Shown here: positions 25,062 through 33,324 of the stretch, piece by piece | Layout: each line of letters starts with the position of its first letter | Position numbering within the stretch: the first letter of the stretch is position 1 | NCBI RefSeq assembly: GCF_018531465.1 | Contig: NZ_JAHDTF010000028.1 | Location: forward strand, 84,437 to 148,436 | Length of the DNA stretch: 64,000 bases | Source: Sphaerisporangium fuscum | Lineage (GTDB): Bacteria > Actinomycetota > Actinomycetes > Streptosporangiales > Streptosporangiaceae | Reading direction: 5' to 3' | Translations under genes and position numbers: made by a program | The notes under the pieces: generated by a model | Seen by the model: the letters and a program-made list of their open reading frames with translations, nothing else | Told to the model about the DNA's origin: nothing | Databases searched by the model: none

Positions 25062-25377
25062 GGAACATCACTCCCTTGATCGCCCCTTGGGCTCGCCGAT
25101 CTATTGATTCTCTAGTTTCAGAAACTAGTGAAAGTAAGGGCGGACGTCAACGAATGCGCACCACCGGAGGCGAGCCCTGCGCCTCGGGGCAGGCGATGCG
25201 CCTCGGCTTGACGCTCGCCCGCTCCCCGGCGGGACAAGGCGCGGCTTCGCCATCACGCCTATTACGCCACCCGCGCCGACCTGCCGCGCGGGCCGGCCCG
25301 TGCTCGTGTGCCTGATCGCATTCCCGGCCATTCGCGCCCGGCTGATCATGACGGTGCCCGCCCTGCAGGCCAGGACG
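25062..25377. other. Intergenic debris, no gene supported
   Basis: The start of the stretch (25098-25135) has an AT-rich segment TTGATTCTCTAGTTTCAGAAACTAGTGAAAG with a near-palindrome CTAGTTTC/GAAACTAG at 25112-25129, a likely operator or promoter for the amidohydrolase. The rest has no recognisable coding content. Confidence 0.4.
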
Positions 25378-25599
25378 CTACAACGCGCGTTCGACGCCCA
25401 AGAGCTCCTCGCCGACGCCCTGCGCGCCGCCTACCCTGGCGAGCTGGACGAACAGGTGGGGCAGGTCGTAGTCCTTCAGATCGACCAGCTCGTAGTGCGC
25501 GTCGCCGCGCCTGACCGCATGGTCGTGGACCCGGCGGGAGACGGCCTCGCCGTTGCGTCCCGGCCGCGTGCTGCCGGCAATGATGCCGATCTTGATCAT
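25378..25599 (-). pseudogene. Truncated NADPH-dependent FMN reductase
   Basis: The first ~50 residues (IGIIAGSTRPGRNGEAV, then YELVDLKDYDLPHL) are the flavodoxin-like FMN-binding N-terminus of NADPH:FMN reductases, which are normally about 185 residues long. After PHL the sequence becomes unrelated and stops. The phosphate-binding loop GSTRPGRNG is intact, but the substrate-binding half is gone. Its ATG overlaps the stop of the NmrA/quinone reductase fusion by 4 bp, so it was the second gene of that operon. Confidence 0.72.
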
Positions 25600-27215
25600 T
25601 TCTCCACCTTCAGCGTGACTTTTCCGCGGATAAGACCGCGCTCAGCGGCGCGGTGCAGGTCTGCCAGGGACTCCAGCGGGCGAACGTCCGCCATGACGTC
25701 CACCACGCCCTTGTCGATCAACGCCACGAGCTCGGTCAGCTTGCCCGGGTCGTTGCGGGCCACGAAATGGACGGCGCGTGGATGCTCGATCGGCCGGGTG
25801 ATCGAGACGAATTCCTTGGCCAACTCCGTCACCGAGGCGGGCACGTCGGCCACCAGGTTGATCAGCACGTCGTTGCCGCCCGGCAGGGGTGCGACGGTGT
25901 GGTCGACGACCTCGTCGGCGCCCAGCGCCCGTACGGCGGCTGCGCTGCGCGGGCCGGCGGTCGCGACCACGTGCGCGCCCGCATGCTTGGCCAGTTGCAC
26001 GGCGAACAGCCCGACGCCTCCGCCGGCGCCGTTGATCAGCACCCGGCTGCCACGGCCGATGCGGGCATGATCGAAGACCGCCTGCCACGCGGTGAGCCCG
26101 GCCACCGGCACGGCGGCCGCGTCCGTCAGCGGGATCCGCTGTGGTGCCCTGGCCAGCATGCTCGCCTTCGCGACCGCGTATTCGGCCGCCGCCCCGTCGA
26201 TGAGCCCGATCACTCGATCGCCGGGGGCGAGGTCACCTGCCGCGGTGACCACGGTGCCGGCGACGTCCCAGCCGAGCGTGTGCGGCAGTGTGACGCCGAG
26301 CACGTCCCGCAGCAGGCCCATCCGCAGGCCGACCTCCGAGGGGTTGAACGACGTCGCGGCCACTCTGATGAGCACCTCGCCCGGCCCGGGCTTGGGCACC
26401 GGCACCTCGTCCAGCGAGATCACCGAGGCGTCGCCGTACTCGTGGATGCGGGCGGCCCGCATGGTGGCGAGGAAGTCCGGGGCGTGCTCGCTCGCCCACG
26501 TCTCGAACGTGCTCGCGGGCGCTCCGGTGACCTCCTCCACGGTCCGGGTGGTCGGGCCCGGCTCGGCGAGAGCGCGCAGCATCTCGTCCACGGCCGCCGG
26601 GGGCCATCCCAGCCCGAGCAGCCGTAGCCGGGCCTCCTCCGCGGGCTCCTCCTCCCAGCGCACGGGCCGGCCGATCGCGGCGCCGATCGCCCGCGCCTGC
26701 TCCCGCCGGGTCAGCGGCCGGGGTCCGGTCAGCGTGTAGACGGCGCCGTGGTGCCCTTCGTCGAGCAGCGCGCGCACCGCGACGGCTGCGACGTCCCGCT
26801 CGTGGATGGGGGAGAGGGTCGCCTCGCCGTGCGGCTGCCGTACGACGCCCGCGCGGACCTGCTCGGCCCACCGCAAGGTGTTGGCCGCGAACGCGTGCGG
26901 GCGCAGCACCGTCCACTCCCGGGCGGTCCCGGCGATCAGGCGCTCGATCTCGACCTCGTAGGGGCGGGCGGCGGCCGAGGACAGGTAGACCACCCGCCGC
27001 GCCCCGATCAGCTCCAGCACTTCGCGGGCGCCTTCGGCCGAGGCGAACGGCCACAGCAGGAACACCGCGGCGACACCGTCGAGAGCCGCCTTCAGCGCGA
27101 CCGGGTCGGTCAGCTCCCTCGTGACCGTGCGGACGTCGGCGCCCGCGTCTTCAAGTTGGTTCACCAGAGGGCGGCCGATCGTGCCGGTCGCCCCGCTGAC
27201 CAGGACTCTTGTCAT
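25596..27215 (-). CDS. NmrA-like / zinc-type quinone oxidoreductase fusion protein
   Basis: A 539-aa single frame joining two normally separate enzymes. Residues 1-~250 are an NmrA/atypical SDR NAD(P)-binding domain (VSGATGTIGRPLVNQL; PFASAEGAREVLELIGARRVVYLSS) ending in the usual TFETWASEHAPDF. Residues ~254-539 are a complete MDR-type quinone oxidoreductase (MRAARIHEYGDASVI; GAGGGVGLFAVQLAKHAGA). The junction DFLATMRAARI looks like the end of one gene joined to the start codon of the next. Both glycine motifs are intact. It is divergent from an AraC regulator; a truncated FMN reductase follows with a 4-bp overlap. Confidence 0.85.
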   Translation of the reverse strand: MTRVLVSGATGTIGRPLVNQLEDAGADVRTVTRELTDPVALKAALDGVAAVFLLWPFASAEGAREVLELIGARRVVYLSSAAARPYEVEIERLIAGTAREWTVLRPHAFAANTLRWAEQVRAGVVRQPHGEATLSPIHERDVAAVAVRALLDEGHHGAVYTLTGPRPLTRREQARAIGAAIGRPVRWEEEPAEEARLRLLGLGWPPAAVDEMLRALAEPGPTTRTVEEVTGAPASTFETWASEHAPDFLATMRAARIHEYGDASVISLDEVPVPKPGPGEVLIRVAATSFNPSEVGLRMGLLRDVLGVTLPHTLGWDVAGTVVTAAGDLAPGDRVIGLIDGAAAEYAVAKASMLARAPQRIPLTDAAAVPVAGLTAWQAVFDHARIGRGSRVLINGAGGGVGLFAVQLAKHAGAHVVATAGPRSAAAVRALGADEVVDHTVAPLPGGNDVLINLVADVPASVTELAKEFVSITRPIEHPRAVHFVARNDPGKLTELVALIDKGVVDVMADVRPLESLADLHRAAERGLIRGKVTLKVEK

Positions 27216-27303
27216 GCCGTAACCCTAGGAGTCCTGAGCGAGGCGTCCAATGCGTTTCTGTCCACCTTTTATACGTGATCGTCTCCTGCCTTAGACTCAC
27301 AGC

Positions 27304-28302
27304 ATGGATGTGCTGAGCGACGTGGTCGCCACCATGCGCGTGGGCGTGCCGCGCTCGGCGCGTGTCGAGTGGCGGGCGCCGTGGGGGCAGCGGTTCCCGT
27401 CGGCGCCTGGCTCGGCGGGCTTCCAGGTGGTGTTGCAGGGCTCGTGCTGGGCCATCCCACCGGAAGGTGACCCGATCCCGGTCGGGACGGGCGACGTGCT
27501 GTTCTTCCCCCAGGGGCACGGCTACGCGCTGGCCGACTCGCCCACCAGCCCCATCGCGGAGCCCGACTGTGACCCCCATGCCCCGGCCGAGCTGTTCGCC
27601 TCGGCCGCCATGGAGGGCGGCGGGCCCGTCACCGTGACGCTCTGCGGCGGCTACCGGCTCGACTCCAGCCGGGTGCATCCGCTGCTCAGAGGGCTGCCCG
27701 AGATGATCCACCTGCCCGCCAGGCTGGGGCGCAACACTGAGCTGCGCGCCGCCGTCGAGCTGCTCGGCAAGGAGATCGAGGACCCCCGGCCGGGCGCGGA
27801 CATGGTGGTGTCGGCGCTACTGGACATGCTGCTGCTGTACATCCTGCGCGCCTGGTTCGACGTCTCGGTGGAGCACTGCAAGGTTGACAGCTGGGCCGCC
27901 GCGCTGGCCGATCCGGCCATCAGCGCCGCACTTGACGGCATCCACCGCGACCCTGCCCACGCGTGGACGGTCGAGTCGCTCGGTCGTCGCGCCGGGCTGT
28001 CCCGCGCGGCGTTCTCCCGCCGGTTCACCCAGTTCGTCGGGCAGCCGCCACTGACCTATCTGACCTGGTGGCGGCTGGGTACGGCCGCGCGCATGCTGCG
28101 CGACTCCGACGCCGCCTTGAGTGAAATCGCCGCCGCGGTCGGATACGGCTCGGAATTCGCCTTCGCCAATGCCTTCAAGCGCGAGTACGGCATGGCCCCC
28201 GGCAGATACCGCCGCCTGGGCTGTCCGCCTTCAGGCCGAACGGCGGCGGGCACCGCTCCAGTCCTCGGCTCTCGGAACCCCGAGATGCTGCCCACTTCGT
28301 AG
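27304..28302 (+). CDS. AraC-family transcriptional regulator
   Basis: A 332-aa regulator with an N-terminal cupin_6-type sensor domain (about 1-190: FQVVLQGSCWAIPPEG, GDVLFFPQGHGYAL) and two C-terminal AraC helix-turn-helices (about 220-315: WTVESLGRRAGLSRAAFSRRFTQFVGQPPLTYLTWWR and ALSEIAAAVGYGSEFAFANAFKREYGMAPGRYR). Cupin_6 AraC proteins typically regulate a neighbouring oxidoreductase. Here it is divergent from the NmrA/quinone-reductase fusion, 88 bp away, which is its obvious target. Confidence 0.92.
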   Translation: MDVLSDVVATMRVGVPRSARVEWRAPWGQRFPSAPGSAGFQVVLQGSCWAIPPEGDPIPVGTGDVLFFPQGHGYALADSPTSPIAEPDCDPHAPAELFASAAMEGGGPVTVTLCGGYRLDSSRVHPLLRGLPEMIHLPARLGRNTELRAAVELLGKEIEDPRPGADMVVSALLDMLLLYILRAWFDVSVEHCKVDSWAAALADPAISAALDGIHRDPAHAWTVESLGRRAGLSRAAFSRRFTQFVGQPPLTYLTWWRLGTAARMLRDSDAALSEIAAAVGYGSEFAFANAFKREYGMAPGRYRRLGCPPSGRTAAGTAPVLGSRNPEMLPTS

Positions 28303-28668
28303 ATCCGGCGGGCGCACTCCAGATCATCAGGGCAGGGCAGGTCGCTGTAGGCGGCCTCATGCTCGGCGCGGATGGCGCAGCCAGGACGCGGGCCCGGCCC
28401 TCTTGCCGTGGCATTCACCAGGCGACCAGCACCCCTGATCGGGTCACCCCCGCCGGAGCAGCAGCCGCCTCCGGCGGCGGAAGGCTATATGTGCGTAGGT
28501 TCGGCAACCGGGCGGGCGACCGGGCCCGGGTGCTACTCCGACGCCACCCGGCAGAATCGACCGGAAAGTTATCGACCGGAGTTTGTCGTATCCGGGCCAC
28601 GTTGTTCGTAGCCAGGATGAGAGGCCGCCCACCAGGGGCGCCGCGACGACCACAGGAGAGGCCGACCG
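28303..28668. other. Intergenic stretch with a possible minus-strand fragment
   Basis: On the minus strand about 28290-28400 a frame reads GCAIRAEHEAAYSDLPCPDDL and ECARRIYEVGSISGF, which looks protein-like but matches no family I know, and it runs into the AraC 3-prime end. It could be a gene relic. Nothing else is supported. Confidence 0.3.
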
Positions 28669-29493
28669 ATGCCGCACCCGCAGGCCAAGATCCACCGCAT
28701 GTTCGAGCTCCTCGAGCCGATCGCCACCGTCACCTTCTCCGAGGTGCCCAACGAGGCGTTCCTGGCCCTCGGCATGCGCGACTACTGGGACGGATACTTC
28801 GCCGGCCGGGCCGCGCCGCTGGGGCCGGCACCGGCCGAGGTGGTGCACGCGGTCTTCTACAACTTCGCCGATGGCGAGGTGGCACGCCACATCCCATGGG
28901 TGTGGGGGAAGATCACCCCGCAGGAGGCGATCGCCGTACGCGAGCGGAGCAGCGCCGCCGCCCTGCGGCAAAGGATCGGGGAGCTCGCCGACTCCTCCGG
29001 TCTGGTAGGGGCCGCCGACCTCGCCACCCGAGCAGCGGTCAGCGCGCCGACCGAGGGCCGAGCGCTGTACGCGGGGCTGCGGGCGCTCGACGTGCCCGAG
29101 GAGCCGGTGGCCAGGCTCTGGCACGCGGCGACGCTGCTGCGCGAGCACCGCGGGGACGGCCACAACGCCGCCCTCGTCGCCCACGGCATCGGCGGCACCG
29201 AGTCCCACGTCCTCATGGCTGTTTCCCTGGGAATGAGGGCGGAGGACTTCGGCCGGATCCACCATCTGCCCAAGGCACAGCTGGCCGCCGTCGTCGACGG
29301 GCTGCGCGGCCGCGGCCTGGTGGACGCCGCCGGCGGGTTCACCCAGTCCGGCCGGGAGACCAAGCAGCGGATCGAGGCCCTCACCGACGAGCTGGCAGCC
29401 CCGGCGTACGACGTGCTCAGCGCGGACGAGCTCGACGAGCTGATCGCGGGGCTCGAGCCGATCGCCGCCGCGGCACAGGCCGTCGACGACTGA
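28669..29493 (+). CDS. SCO6745-family protein (MarR-like winged helix, function unknown)
   Basis: A 274-aa protein of the actinobacterial SCO6745 family. The N-terminal half is helical (FELLEPIATVTFSEVPNEAFLALGMRDYWDGYFAGRAAPLG), and HRGDGHNAALVAHGIGGTESHVL is a conserved signature. The C-terminal part (LPKAQLAAVVDGLRGRGLVDAAGGFTQSGRETKQRIEALTDELA) is a winged-helix resembling MarR proteins. The family occurs as single genes and its role is not established; DNA binding is plausible. A GGAGAGG site precedes the ATG. Confidence 0.85.
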   Translation: MPHPQAKIHRMFELLEPIATVTFSEVPNEAFLALGMRDYWDGYFAGRAAPLGPAPAEVVHAVFYNFADGEVARHIPWVWGKITPQEAIAVRERSSAAALRQRIGELADSSGLVGAADLATRAAVSAPTEGRALYAGLRALDVPEEPVARLWHAATLLREHRGDGHNAALVAHGIGGTESHVLMAVSLGMRAEDFGRIHHLPKAQLAAVVDGLRGRGLVDAAGGFTQSGRETKQRIEALTDELAAPAYDVLSADELDELIAGLEPIAAAAQAVDD

Positions 29494-29523
29494 GCAGGCG
29501 CATCACGCGGTGTACGCGTCGAG

Positions 29524-29690
29524 GTGACTTACCGAATGCGGAGCGGGAGCGGCTTGAGCCGCTGCTGCCCGAGGGGGGCCGGCGGGGCGGCCGGTGGAAT
29601 GACCACCGCAGGACGATCAACGGCGTGTTGTGTCGCGCCCGCACCCGCTGCCGGGACCTGCTCGAACGCTTCGCTAGTCGCTCGGCCAGG
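29524..29690 (+). pseudogene. IS5-family transposase N-terminal fragment
   Basis: The frame reads NAERERLEPLLPEGGRRGGRW, then NDHRRTINGVLCRARTRCRDLLERF. This corresponds to the N-terminus of IS5/IS4-group transposases (LTDxEWxRLEPLLPP...DHRxVVNGILWRLRTGxPWRDLPERY). The sequence loses similarity after ~45 codons; the DDE core is absent. It lies just beyond the NB-ARC gene end and is another transposition scar. Confidence 0.6.
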
Positions 29691-29810
29691 CCGTGGTGGG
29701 CGGCGGGTGCCGTCGCTTGTCATGCTCACTCTTTCGCCATGCCGGTAAGGGGCTTTCCTGCTCCGGTGAGCGGACGGACGGCCGGTTTCGCCAGGAGACC
29801 CGTTCGCACG

Positions 29811-32585
29811 CTACTGGGTCTGCTGCAGGTCCTCTCGTACCGCTTTCGTCAGCGGGTGCTCACCGCCCAGCACTCGCTCGCAGTCGGCCAGCGTCGCCTC
29901 GAGCAGCGGGATCGCCCGGCTCGGATCCCCGGCCGACTCATAGGCATAGGCCAGGTTGTGGCGCAAGGTCAGCGTGTCGGGGTGGTCGGCGCCCAGCACC
30001 CGCTCAAAGCCGGCCAGAGTCGCCTCATACAGCGGAATCGCCCGGCCCGGATCCCCGGCCGACTCATAGGCATAGGCCAGGTTGTGGCGCGAGGTCAGCG
30101 TGTCGGGATGGTCGCCGCCCAGCACCCGCTCCCGCTCCGCCAGCGTCGCCTCATACAGCGGGATCGCCCGATCCAGATCTCCTGCCGCCTCGTAGGCATA
30201 GGCCAGGTTGTGGCGCGAGGTCAGCGTGTCGGGATGGTCGCCGCCCAGCACCCGCTCCCGCTCCGCCAGCGTCGCCTCATACAGCGGGATCGCCCGCCCC
30301 AGATCACCCGCCGCCTCGTAGGCATAGGCCAGGTTGTGGCGCGAGGTCAGCGTGTCGGGATGGTCGCCGCCCAGCACCCGCTCCCGCTCCGCCAGCGTCG
30401 CCTCATACAGTGGAATCGCCCGCCCCGCATCACCCGCCGCCTCGTAGGCGTCGGCCAGATTGTGGCGCGAGGTCAGCGTGTCAGGGTGCTCGGCGCCCAG
30501 CACCCGCTCACAGTCGGCCAAGGTCGCCTCGAACAGCGGAATCGCCCGCCCCAGATCACCCGCCGCCTGGTAGGCGTAGGCCAGGTTGTGGCGCGAGGCC
30601 AGTGTGTGGGGGTGGTCGGCGCCCAGCACCCGCTCGCGCTCGGCCAGCGTCGCCTCAGCCAGTGGAATCGCTCTGCTCAGATCACCCGCCGCCTGGTAGG
30701 CGTGGGCCAGGTTGTGGCGCGAGGTCAGCGTGTCGGGGTGCTCACCACCCAGCACCCGCTCCTGCTCGGCCAGTGTCGCCTCGAACAGCGGGATCGCCCG
30801 CCCCAGATCACCCGCCGTCTGGTAGGCGTCGGCCAGGTTGTGGCGCGAGGTCAGCGTGTCGGGATGGTCGCCGCCCAGCACCCGCTCCCGCTCGGCCAGC
30901 GTCGCCTCATACAGCGGGACCGCCCGCCCCAGATCACCCGCCGCCTTGTAGGTGTAGGCCAGGTTGTGGCGCGAGGTCAGCGTGTCGGGGTGCTCGGCGC
31001 CCAGCACCCGCTCACAGTCGGCCAGCGTCGCCTCATACAGCGGGAGCGCCCGCCCCAGATCACCCGCCGACTCGTAGGCACCGGCCAGATTGTGGCGGGA
31101 GATCAGCGTGCCGGGATGGTCGGCGCCCAGCACCCGCTCCTGCTCGGCCAGCGTCGCCTCGTACAGCGGGATCGCCCGGCCGAGGTCGGCAAGGTCGGTC
31201 AGGTACCGAGCGCACCACGCCCGTAAGCGCAACAACGGCTCGGTGAGCGCGTCTTCGTTGTGGGCGATGGCGTGCAGGGCGGTGGTCTGTTCGATCAGCA
31301 TCTCCGCCGCTGCGCGGGCGCCCCAGATGATGGCGGGCCCGTCGGGCAGGGCGTCGTCGAACCGGTTCAGCAGCTCGGTGACGTCGGCCAGAACGGCCTG
31401 GAGCCGGTTGTCGTGCCGGGCACGTTCGCGCAGCACCCGTTGCACCAGCCGGTGTACCAGTACGGTGCCGCCATCCTCGGTGAAAGAGATCAGCGAGGTG
31501 TCGGCGAGTTCGGCCAGCACCTCATCGATCTGCTCTCGTGCGAGCTCGGCCTGCTCGTCCACGTCGTCCGGGTCATCAACCGGTGTGCCGTACAGGATGG
31601 CCAGGGGAACACCGGCCGGGGACAGCACCGCCAGCATCTCCAGCATTCGCCGAGCGTGAGGGAGTACTTGCTCTGCTTGGATCACCGCGAGCAGGATCGC
31701 CCTCGCGGTGCCGGTCGGGTAGCGATCGCCGGCCTGCGCGGGCAGATACCGCTGGAGCGGGAAGGCGCGCAGCAGCCGCAGGTATCGGCCGTGGTCCAGG
31801 CGCCGCCGGACGATCAAGGCGGCCGCCTGGGCGAGCGCCAGCGGCAGGTACCCCAGTTCGGCCGCCAACTTCCTCGCGCCGGCCTCGTCGCTCAGCGCGG
31901 TGCGTTCACGCAGGAACCTTCGCGCCTGCTCAGGAGTGAACTCCTCCACCGGCACCGGGGCGTAAGCGCGTTCGAAGGCGCGGTTGCGGGAGGTGATGAC
32001 CACCCGGGCCGCTCCCGTGGCCGGGCACCAGGCGCGCACCTGCTCCACCTGGGTGGCGTTGTCGAACACCACCAGGCTCGGCTGCGAGGTGGCGGAAAGC
32101 CAGTCCCGGGCCCGCCTGGCCGCCATAGGGGCGTCATCGTCGGCCCGGCGCAGCCCCAACCGCTCGGCCAGACCGGCCAGCCCGGTCTGGATCTGCTCGA
32201 CGGTCTCGGCGGCGACCCAGGCGATCAGCGGCCATCCGGCGGCCTGGCAGCTCCAGGCGTAGGAGGCGGCCAGCATCGTCTTGCCCACCCCCGGTTTCCC
32301 GGTCACCGCGGACACCACCGCGGCCCCGGTCGCGGCCACCTGGCCATGCAGCCGCTCCAGCAGTTCCTGCCGCAGCTGGAAGCCGCGAGGTTGCTGGGGG
32401 ATGTCCCCCTCGACGATCTGCTCGGCCTCCCGCCCGGAAGCCGCGGCGGTGTCGCCCAGGCGGATGGTGACATTCCCCTCGACCTGGCTGATCTGCACCA
32501 GATGCCCATACACCCGGGTGTCGGTGACCGACTGGGACGGCCGCTCCGGGTCTTCTGGCTGTACTGGAGGTGCCGGGGTGCTCAT
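29811..32585 (-). CDS. STAND ATPase: NB-ARC domain plus ~11 TPR repeats
   Basis: A 924-aa signal-transduction NTPase. Residues 1-60 hold the short motif HLVQISQVEGNVTIRL shared with the partner gene. The NB-ARC core has Walker A TGKPGVGKT (95-103), Walker B LVVFDN (171-176), VVITSR (195-200) and the GxP loop GYLPLALAQAA (245-255); VHRLVQRVL is the MHD-like region. Residues ~465-924 are ten full 42-residue TPRs and one partial, pattern GRAIPLYEATLAERERVLG. STAND proteins oligomerise on ligand recognition and drive immunity or regulation. No separate effector domain is visible, which points to the membrane partner. The ATG overlaps that gene by 4 bp. Confidence 0.9.
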   Translation of the reverse strand: MSTPAPPVQPEDPERPSQSVTDTRVYGHLVQISQVEGNVTIRLGDTAAASGREAEQIVEGDIPQQPRGFQLRQELLERLHGQVAATGAAVVSAVTGKPGVGKTMLAASYAWSCQAAGWPLIAWVAAETVEQIQTGLAGLAERLGLRRADDDAPMAARRARDWLSATSQPSLVVFDNATQVEQVRAWCPATGAARVVITSRNRAFERAYAPVPVEEFTPEQARRFLRERTALSDEAGARKLAAELGYLPLALAQAAALIVRRRLDHGRYLRLLRAFPLQRYLPAQAGDRYPTGTARAILLAVIQAEQVLPHARRMLEMLAVLSPAGVPLAILYGTPVDDPDDVDEQAELAREQIDEVLAELADTSLISFTEDGGTVLVHRLVQRVLRERARHDNRLQAVLADVTELLNRFDDALPDGPAIIWGARAAAEMLIEQTTALHAIAHNEDALTEPLLRLRAWCARYLTDLADLGRAIPLYEATLAEQERVLGADHPGTLISRHNLAGAYESAGDLGRALPLYEATLADCERVLGAEHPDTLTSRHNLAYTYKAAGDLGRAVPLYEATLAERERVLGGDHPDTLTSRHNLADAYQTAGDLGRAIPLFEATLAEQERVLGGEHPDTLTSRHNLAHAYQAAGDLSRAIPLAEATLAERERVLGADHPHTLASRHNLAYAYQAAGDLGRAIPLFEATLADCERVLGAEHPDTLTSRHNLADAYEAAGDAGRAIPLYEATLAERERVLGGDHPDTLTSRHNLAYAYEAAGDLGRAIPLYEATLAERERVLGGDHPDTLTSRHNLAYAYEAAGDLDRAIPLYEATLAERERVLGGDHPDTLTSRHNLAYAYESAGDPGRAIPLYEATLAGFERVLGADHPDTLTLRHNLAYAYESAGDPSRAIPLLEATLADCERVLGGEHPLTKAVREDLQQTQ
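29850..31190 (-). repeat. 126-bp tandem coding repeats (TPR array)
   Basis: Eleven phases of an exact 126-bp (42-codon) period are readable from the recurring CCCAGCACCCGCTC at about 29866, 29992, 30118 and so on to 31126. Three neighbouring copies between about 30060 and 30440 are nearly identical at the DNA level, which suggests recent expansion or conversion. The array stays in frame. Confidence 0.9.
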
Positions 32586-33097
32586 GAGGACTCGATGTCC
32601 ACATCGCCCCGCACGCGGGAGATCTGCTCGATCGATCCGCCGGCCTGCGCGCCGGTCACCGCCTGGCGGGCGCCGCCCCGTGGCACGCCGGCGTCACCGC
32701 CGGGCTCCTCCGCCGACGGATCCGCCGCAGCCGGGGCTGATGGGGGAGATGACGGCCCGCGGCCGCGGACGATGCGCACGCCACCTCCCACCCCCTGCAC
32801 CTGGGTGATGTCACCGGCGGCGGTGGAGCCGTCCACCGTCTGGGTCACCTTGCCGCCCCCGTTCGCGCCGGCCATGGCCACTGCGGTGGCCGCGCCCGCG
32901 GCGGTGGTGGGGGAAGGGCCGGTCAGCCGGCAGGTCACCAGCGTGCTGAGGGCGGTCAAGGTGACCGCGACCGCTCCCCACCACCAGTTCCACACCCCAT
33001 TGTTGAGGATCTGGTTGCCGGCCACCGCGACCGCCACCGGCAGCACCACCGAGGCCGCCCTCAGTCCCCAGGCCCGCCAGGTCCGCCCCGCGCTCAT
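32582..33097 (-). CDS. Membrane protein partner of the STAND ATPase
   Basis: A 171-aa protein with two predicted membrane helices near the N-terminus (about 8-30, WGLRAASVVLPVAVAVAG; about 36-55, WWWGAVAVTLTALSTLVT). A cytosol- or periplasm-exposed tail carries two short beta-type motifs, DITQVQGVGGGVRIV and SIEQISRVRGDVDIES, separated by a Pro/Ala/Gly-rich linker. The same motif style (HLVQISQVEGNVTIRL) is at the N-terminus of the STAND ATPase, so they may pair through it. Stop and start overlap as ATGA. The ATG at 33097 is preferred over an upstream TTG. No known family recognised. Confidence 0.72.
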   Translation of the reverse strand: MSAGRTWRAWGLRAASVVLPVAVAVAGNQILNNGVWNWWWGAVAVTLTALSTLVTCRLTGPSPTTAAGAATAVAMAGANGGGKVTQTVDGSTAAGDITQVQGVGGGVRIVRGRGPSSPPSAPAAADPSAEEPGGDAGVPRGGARQAVTGAQAGGSIEQISRVRGDVDIESS

Positions 33098-33324
33098 GCC
33101 CCCATCATCGGCGCACAATCGGAGGATCGCCGGCGAATGAGATCAAACAGTGTCTGATTGGTAGCAGACGGTGCTCCTTACAGGGCCGGCCGGTGCTCGC
33201 GACCGGATGGCCGCATCGGGCGCCGTTGGTCATCAGGCGCCGCCACCGAGGATGGCGACCATGCGATAGGCGGCGCGGGCGGTGTGCGGGCTGAGCTCGG
33301 GGGCGCAGTGGAGTGCGGACGGTG

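Noticed and set aside
29850..31190. Regularly spaced repeats as a CRISPR array
   Set aside because: The period is 126 bp with no unique spacers, and the whole unit is coding in phase; no cas genes are present.
28359..31246. Very long plus-strand open frames opposite the NB-ARC/TPR gene
   Set aside because: They mirror the 126-bp coding repeat of the minus strand; their repetitive Gln/Val/Gly or Pro/Arg/His composition is that of an antisense shadow, and the minus strand has a clear domain structure.
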